Source: Lentisphaeria bacterium
GTDB lineage: Bacteria > Verrucomicrobiota > Lentisphaeria > Oligosphaerales > Oligosphaeraceae
Direction: 5' to 3'
DNA: 10,946 bases
Assembly: GCA_028699735.1 (NCBI GenBank)
Contig: JAQVUB010000042.1
Span: 1-10,946 of the forward strand
Part shown: positions 7,121-10,946 of the stretch, piece after piece
Layout of the letters: each line of letters starts with the position of its first letter
Position numbering within the stretch: position 1 is the first letter of the stretch
Translations under genes and position numbers: made by a program
The notes under the pieces: model-generated
The model's database searches: none
What the model was told of the DNA's origin: nothing
What the model saw: the letters and a program-made list of their open reading frames with translations, nothing else

Positions 7121-7945
7121 TTAAGCATTCCACCAGGATTCGAGGTTGGCGGCGGTTTCGAGAATATCTCGTTGCTGCTCTTCGCCTTCGGCGATTTCGC
7201 GTTCGATGATGAATTCTCCGTCGAAGCCGATTTCCCGGAGTCGTTTAACCAGCATGGGGAAGCGCACCATGCCTTTTCCGACCTGGACTTCTTTGCCCAG
7301 TTTAAGTCCGTCGGTTGGGGTCATGCCGTCTTTGACATGCAGGTTGCGGACGTATTTTCCGAAGACCTCGAGTGAATCGAGGGGGTTTCCCTTGCCATAC
7401 ATCAGCAGGTTTGCGGGATCGAGATTGATGCCCAGGTTGCCAGTGCCGACTTCTTCGATGACCCGGAGCAGTACGATAGGGGTTTCCTGCCCGGTTTCGA
7501 ACCAGAATTCAATGCCGAGCTGTTTGCAGTAGTTGGCGACAGCGGCGATGGCAATCACTGTTCCTTTGTATTCCGGATCGGTCATATTTTCGGGGATGAA
7601 TCCACAATGGGTAATGATGGCACGGGCACCGATTTTGCTGGCAAAGTCGGCGGCCTGCTTCAGTTCATTAATGCGTTGAAAACGGAATGCGGAGGGTACC
7701 AGTCCCAGGGTCAGGGGGCCTTCCGTGAAATTCCAGTACACGGGGCCGGTATAGCCTGCCCAGAAGGCGCAGGGTTGCACGCCGCTGCTCTGAATCTGTG
7801 CAGAGACTTTTGCGGCCAGCGCGTCGTTCAGTTCAAAGGGTCTCCAGCTGGAAAGCTGGCAGGTCTTGAAGCCTAAATTTTTCACCCGGTCGAAAATGCA
7901 ATCCTGCCGTTCCAGGCGAAGCGAGTTGATTACCCCGATTTTCAT
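7121..7945 (-). CDS. Sugar phosphate isomerase/epimerase, TIM barrel (AP endonuclease 2-like superfamily)
   Basis: The 274-residue cytoplasmic protein belongs to the xylose isomerase-like TIM-barrel family. The metal and active-site pattern can be followed along the barrel: H113 in ITHCGF, E150 in FETG, D176 in NLDPAN, H203 in LHVKD and a C-terminal E in FIIERE (about 246-250). Members interconvert ketoses and other sugars or inositols at C2/C3 with a divalent metal; the substrate here is not readable. Start ATG 7945 is chosen because AGGGG lies five bases upstream; the longer frame to 7978 adds residues without a ribosome site. It is the last gene of a minus-strand group with an oxidoreductase and a sugar kinase, a common pairing in sugar-degradation clusters. 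An intrinsic terminator lies just upstream of its start. Confidence 0.87.
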   Translation of the reverse strand: MKIGVINSLRLERQDCIFDRVKNLGFKTCQLSSWRPFELNDALAAKVSAQIQSSGVQPCAFWAGYTGPVYWNFTEGPLTLGLVPSAFRFQRINELKQAADFASKIGARAIITHCGFIPENMTDPEYKGTVIAIAAVANYCKQLGIEFWFETGQETPIVLLRVIEEVGTGNLGINLDPANLLMYGKGNPLDSLEVFGKYVRNLHVKDGMTPTDGLKLGKEVQVGKGMVRFPMLVKRLREIGFDGEFIIEREIAEGEEQQRDILETAANLESWWNA

Positions 7946-7970
7946 GGATACCCCTGCAATTGATGTAATA

Positions 7971-8007
7971 ACAAACAAAAACCAGAGGCTGAAAAATCAG
8001 CCTCTGG
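7971..8007 (-). terminator. Intrinsic terminator (or attenuator) upstream of the epimerase
   Basis: The hairpin has a perfect 11-bp stem (CCAGAGGCTGA at 7982-7992 and its complement at 7997-8007) and a 4-base loop. On the minus strand it is followed by a T-rich run (TTTTTGTTTGT). It should end transcripts of the cysteine-rich protein gene, about 130 bases upstream. Only 25 bases separate the modelled T-run end from the epimerase start, and the epimerase ribosome site (7951-7955) lies in between, so regulation by attenuation is possible. A second small hairpin (GTCTG-CAA-CAGAC, 8021-8033) lies just before it. Confidence 0.8.
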
Positions 8008-8135
8008 CAGGTTGATGGTTGTCTGCAACAGACCTTTCCCTGAAGAAAAACAATGGGCAAATTTGACGAGTAAGCAAGTGTTTGCCTTTTCACCAGTTTA
8101 TTTCTGTTGCGGAAACAGTCGCAAAGACCTGAATC

Positions 8136-8435
8136 TTACTTGGCTGCTTTTGTGCAAGCCGCCTTGTCGGCTGCTTTTGTGCAAGCCGCCTTGTCGGCTG
8201 CTTTTGTACAGGCTGCTTTGTCGGCTGCTTTCGTGCAGGTCTTTTTGCAGTCTTTTGCGGCTTTACAGGTACACTTTTCGCATTTGCATTTTTCGCAGGC
8301 CGTTTTTTTCGCCTCGCACTTCTGCATTTTTGTGCAAGTCGCTTTTTCAGCCTTTGCTGCGGTGTCCTGGGCATAGAGCTGCGTTGCAGCGAGGCAGGCC
8401 ATTGCGGTGAATAGAGCTAAGAACTTCTTTTTCAT
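8136..8435 (-). CDS. Exported cysteine/lysine-rich small protein with 9-residue repeats
   Basis: This 99-residue protein has a clear signal peptide (MKKK, a hydrophobic core at about 5-18, likely cleavage after LYA at 22). The mature part of about 77 residues holds 12 cysteines (34, 40, 47, 50, 52, 55, 57, 63, 67, 76, 85, 94) and many Lys and Ala. The middle part is dense in Cys-x-Cys and Cys-x-x-Cys spacings (ACEKCKCEKCTCK). The end is built from repeats of KAADKAACT, which have one Cys each. Start ATG 8435 has AAGGGA upstream; the frame extends to 8477 but would lack a signal peptide at its end. I do not recognise a named family. Metal binding or disulfide-linked envelope structure are both reasonable. 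It lies 38 bases after the sugar kinase on the same strand and may share its transcript. Confidence 0.75.
   Translation of the reverse strand: MKKKFLALFTAMACLAATQLYAQDTAAKAEKATCTKMQKCEAKKTACEKCKCEKCTCKAAKDCKKTCTKAADKAACTKAADKAACTKAADKAACTKAAK
8142..8239. repeat. 27-bp tandem repeat inside the cysteine-rich gene
   Basis: Units start at 8142, 8169, 8196 and 8223 (the last partial). The first two are identical over 27 bases, the third differs at a few positions, and the fourth breaks down after about 17 bases. Each unit encodes nine residues of the KAADKAACT type. Rising identity toward the gene's 3' end suggests recent duplication by slippage. Confidence 0.85.
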
Positions 8436-8473
8436 GGTCGTTCCCTTTCTTGTTTTGGGTGGCCAGTTTTTTT

Positions 8474-9508
8474 TCAACTGCGACGTAACTTGGCAACTTG
8501 TGTCGCAGATAGAGAGAGGCCGGCCAGTTGCAGAGCCAGCAAAACGCTGCCGTAGATCTGTGTGAAGTCGTTGAAAACCAGTTCCGCATCCGGGAGAACT
8601 TTTTTTAAAGCCATCTGATAAGGCAGGGCTACCACCTCGCCGGCTTTGAAAATTCCACCAATGGGCGTGATTTTCGGTGCTTTCAACTGCAAATCTGAAG
8701 CAAGGGCGTTTGTGACTTTGACAAGAATATCAGCGGCGTGTTCCAGAATTTTGATTGAGGCCGCATCTTTTTGCCGGGCGCAGTCGCAAACCATAGGGAA
8801 AAGGCTGGCTATGGTTCTTCGATCCAGTTGCGGAATGACCGATTTAATGGCATTTTTGAGGGTGAACCGTTCTTCATAGCTCATGTCCGATGGCGCTTTG
8901 TCTAGAAATTGACAATTTTTCAGGGGCAGCTCAAAGGGACGGATTTTTGCGAGTGCGGGCAGGATGCTGGTTGCTGGCTGCTGAAAGTCGATGCATTCAG
9001 CGATGGTTTGCAATGCATGCTGTCCGATGGCAAAGCCGCCGCCCAGATCATGCATCAGATATCCCCAGCCTCCACAGGCGCGTTTGAGTCCCTTTTCCAG
9101 ATTGATGCCGACGGCCACCACTCCGGTGCCGGCCATCAAAGCAATATCAAAGCCCCAGAATGGAGCTCCAGCAAAAATGGCTTCACCGCTGGATTCGCGG
9201 ATAACCTGTACCCGGGCCGCTGGCAGAAATGACTGCAGGGCTTTCTGCAGAGTGCTTTCATTGAGTCCGCCGAGGCAGGCATTGACTGCGCATAGCTGCT
9301 CCGAGTGCAGACTGGCTTCATCGAGGGCAGCCTGGAGGATTGGCTTCAGGATCCCTCGGACGATTTCTTCGTCATGAATATTAGCGGTTCCAATGCCGGC
9401 TTGTTGTGCGAGCAGGGTGCCATCGGCGGCGGCGATCCAGCAAAGGGTTTTGCTGCCGCCGCTGTCCATAGCACAAACATAAGGTGTTTTTGCGTTAGAA
9501 TGACTCAT
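8474..9508 (-). CDS. BadF/BadG/BcrA/BcrD-type ATPase, N-acetylglucosamine-kinase-like sugar kinase
   Basis: The 344-residue protein has the ASKHA sugar kinase fold. It has the phosphate-1 loop DSGGSKT (15-21), ACLGGLNEST (78-86), the phosphate-2 region LMAGTGVVAVG (124-134) and GGWGYLMHDLGGGFAIG (146-162), the counterpart of the GGWG..GDEGS.. motif of N-acetylglucosamine kinases. A C-terminal adenosine-type loop ITPIGGIFKAG (280-290) follows. The likely reaction is ATP-dependent phosphorylation of an amino sugar or similar sugar. Start ATG 9508 is 13 bases after the stop of the oxidoreductase, so translation may be coupled; no strong ribosome site is seen. The frame runs on to 9577, but that would overlap the upstream gene. 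Two motif positions differ from the classical kinases (Glu105 in place of the catalytic Asp, and HDLGGG for GDEGS), so the substrate is uncertain. Confidence 0.8.
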   Translation of the reverse strand: MSHSNAKTPYVCAMDSGGSKTLCWIAAADGTLLAQQAGIGTANIHDEEIVRGILKPILQAALDEASLHSEQLCAVNACLGGLNESTLQKALQSFLPAARVQVIRESSGEAIFAGAPFWGFDIALMAGTGVVAVGINLEKGLKRACGGWGYLMHDLGGGFAIGQHALQTIAECIDFQQPATSILPALAKIRPFELPLKNCQFLDKAPSDMSYEERFTLKNAIKSVIPQLDRRTIASLFPMVCDCARQKDAASIKILEHAADILVKVTNALASDLQLKAPKITPIGGIFKAGEVVALPYQMALKKVLPDAELVFNDFTQIYGSVLLALQLAGLSLSATQVAKLRRS

Positions 9509-9521
9509 GGAAAACCGTTTT

Positions 9522-10838
9522 TCAGAGGGAAACCAGGTCTTTGACTTTGACTGGCATTCCGGTTTTGATGGATTCATTGGCGGCGATACCGGTCAGGCAG
9601 GAATGGGCGCCATCGATATAACCGGCAGCGTGTCCGAGGGTGTCTTCCCGTCCGCCGACAAAGACATCATTCAGCAGCAGGATATCGCCGCCGCCATGGC
9701 CGCCCTTGTTGCTCTGATCATATTCGATGACTTTGGGTTTTCCCCAGAGCTGCTGCAGGATGATCTGCGGCACCATGGTTTTCTTGTCCCCTTCCATTTC
9801 GTGCATCCCGGGGATGATCAGGTCGTCCGGCTGATCTTTGTCAAGGAAAGGCGTTTCAACGACATTGAATTCCAGGCGTCCTTTGCTGCCGTTGAAGACA
9901 ACGCGGTATCCTTCCCATGGGCAGAAAGCGTTCAGGGAATAGGTCATGACTGCTTTGTTGCGGTATTTGACAATGACCGACATGGTGTCTTCGATGGAAA
10001 TTCCATCACCGAATACGCTTTGGTCGCGGTAGTAGCCATCGAGGTTTTCCGCATTGAAATACAGTCCCATCAATGCCTTGTTTTCAGGGTCCATTTTTAG
10101 AGCGAAGGGATCTTTGGCGGCAATTTCAGACCCCCTTGCACGGGTATAAAATTCCGTAACCCCGCGTTTTTCTGCGTTTGCCTTGCCATAGAAGCGCAGA
10201 TCTCCCATGGCGTAGACGGTTTCCGGTGCGGAGTTGATCCACCAATTGACCAGATCGAAGTGGTGTGTGGACTTGTGCACCAGCAGTCCGCCATTGTTGC
10301 GTTTGTCGCGGTGCCAGCGGCGGAAATAGTCCGCGCCGTGCGAGGTGTCCAGAAGCCATTCGAAATGGATACTGATGACTTCCCCGATGGCTCCGGAACA
10401 GATCAGTTCCTTGACCTTGGTATTTCTGGGGGAATAGCGGTAATTGAAGCAGACCTTCAGATCGCGCCCGGTTTTTTTGATGGTATCAATGATCTGCTGA
10501 CATTTTTCAGCGTCGATGGTCATCGGTTTTTCCGTGATTGCGTCGCAGCCCAGTTCCATAGCCCGGCAGATATACTGGTGGTGCGTGCGGTCCATGCTGG
10601 TAACGATGACGGCATCGGGTTTCTGTTCGCTGATCATCCGGTCGAAGTCATGAGCCAGATAGGTTGGCACTGCCGCATACTGATATTCACGTTGAATCAG
10701 ATCGTTATAATAATCCATGCGAGCCTGGTTGGTATCGCATAAAGCCAGCAACTGCCCATTTTCCTTGAAATCCTTGCACAGTGCCCCGATATACATCGAC
10801 GAACGGCTGCCCGTGCCAACGACCACATACTTTTTCAT
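9522..10838 (-). CDS. Gfo/Idh/MocA family NAD(P)-dependent oxidoreductase
   Basis: The 438-residue cytoplasmic dehydrogenase has an N-terminal Rossmann fold: VVVGTGSRS (5-13), acidic D35 ending strand 2 (LALCDTN), and AVIVTSMDRTHH (76-87). The family hallmark EKPM (103-106) supplies the conserved Lys104. The C-terminal substrate domain has NYRYSP (132-137) and HKSTHHFDLVNWW (188-200), including the usual catalytic His pair. Members oxidise or reduce sugars, inositols and glycosides, some by a transient 3-keto route; the substrate is not known. It is longer than the family's usual 340-390 residues, with an insert around 225-285. ATG 10838 follows GTG directly and has AGGGA seven bases upstream; the longer frame to 10904 adds an unlikely N-terminus. 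It is the first gene of the minus-strand sugar cluster. Confidence 0.9.
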   Translation of the reverse strand: MKKYVVVGTGSRSSMYIGALCKDFKENGQLLALCDTNQARMDYYNDLIQREYQYAAVPTYLAHDFDRMISEQKPDAVIVTSMDRTHHQYICRAMELGCDAITEKPMTIDAEKCQQIIDTIKKTGRDLKVCFNYRYSPRNTKVKELICSGAIGEVISIHFEWLLDTSHGADYFRRWHRDKRNNGGLLVHKSTHHFDLVNWWINSAPETVYAMGDLRFYGKANAEKRGVTEFYTRARGSEIAAKDPFALKMDPENKALMGLYFNAENLDGYYRDQSVFGDGISIEDTMSVIVKYRNKAVMTYSLNAFCPWEGYRVVFNGSKGRLEFNVVETPFLDKDQPDDLIIPGMHEMEGDKKTMVPQIILQQLWGKPKVIEYDQSNKGGHGGGDILLLNDVFVGGREDTLGHAAGYIDGAHSCLTGIAANESIKTGMPVKVKDLVSL

Positions 10839-10859
10839 CACCAAATCCCTGCTCTTTCC

Positions 10860-10876
10860 AAGTATTGACAACACTT
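10860..10876. promoter_or_regulatory. 17-bp near-palindrome upstream of the oxidoreductase, possible operator
   Basis: AAGTATTG-A-CAACACTT consists of two 8-base half-sites with one mismatch about a single central base, 22 bases before the ATG at 10838 on the minus strand. Repressor sites of sugar operons often look like this, but no regulator gene is in the window. The remaining sequence to the window end is AT-rich, with a TATATT at 10921-10916 (minus) but no convincing -35, so I do not assign a promoter. Confidence 0.35.
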
Positions 10877-10946
10877 CAACCAGAAACCAATCGAAAAAAT
10901 TCAAATAACAACTTTAATATAGTATCCCGTTCTTTTTTTTGCTTTT

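Noticed and set aside
7833..8093. Minus-strand frame of 86 codons across the terminator, possible leader peptide of the epimerase
   Set aside because: It crosses the terminator hairpin and the epimerase start, lacks a ribosome site and shows no protein-like features.
8107..8376. Plus-strand frame of Ala/Phe-rich repeats (AAFVQAALS)
   Set aside because: It is the complement of the 27-bp repeat in the cysteine-rich gene; the minus-strand reading has a signal peptide and ribosome site, this one has neither.
8136..8435. Lipoprotein reading of the cysteine-rich protein (Cys14 as lipid site)
   Set aside because: The residues before Cys14 are AMA, which lacks the usual Leu/Val at -3, and a later signal peptidase I-type site fits better.
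9507..10100. Plus-strand frame of 197 codons opposite the oxidoreductase
   Set aside because: It is antisense to a conserved Gfo/Idh/MocA gene and has no recognisable domain.

Overview
The window looks like chromosomal DNA of a free-living or gut Gram-negative bacterium. Moderate GC, a heavy load of short dispersed repeats between genes, a Gfo/Idh/MocA oxidoreductase beside a TIM-barrel sugar epimerase and a BadF-type kinase, and a stand-alone MsmX/UgpC-type ATPase together suggest the Planctomycetes-Verrucomicrobia-Lentisphaerota group. My best guess is Lentisphaerota, but this is inference from style and not from a marker gene. No rRNA, tRNA, CRISPR array, transposase or phage gene was recognised.

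Layout. Positions 1-377 hold an inverted-repeat (MITE-like) element, one copy of a 45-bp-family REP-like repeat and a good sigma70-type promoter. This promoter faces a membrane-anchored metallophosphoesterase (378-1547, +). A long hairpin repeat separates that gene from the convergent sugar ABC transporter ATPase (1621-2739, -). Next is an ABC-F protein (2924-4963, -). The 4964-5292 gap carries three tandem 45-bp REP-like units and the promoter of a MurJ/MVF-family flippase (5293-6984, +). A heptamer tandem repeat in two opposed halves (6991-7120) fills the space between the flippase and the convergent epimerase.

The right third, all on the minus strand, reads 10838 to 7121: Gfo/Idh/MocA oxidoreductase, BadF-type sugar kinase (13 bp gap), exported cysteine/lysine-rich small protein (38 bp gap), an intrinsic terminator, then the sugar phosphate isomerase/epimerase. 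The oxidoreductase and kinase look like one operon for breakdown or interconversion of a sugar, probably an amino or deoxy sugar. The epimerase would fit the same pathway but sits behind the terminator. The cysteine-rich protein is the least familiar gene.

I do not see a clear new multi-gene system. The points most worth a second look are the cysteine-rich exported repeat protein, the terminator just upstream of the epimerase start, the REP-like GTAG-hairpin repeat, the two-handed heptamer array, and the flippase that lacks the usual MurJ arginines.
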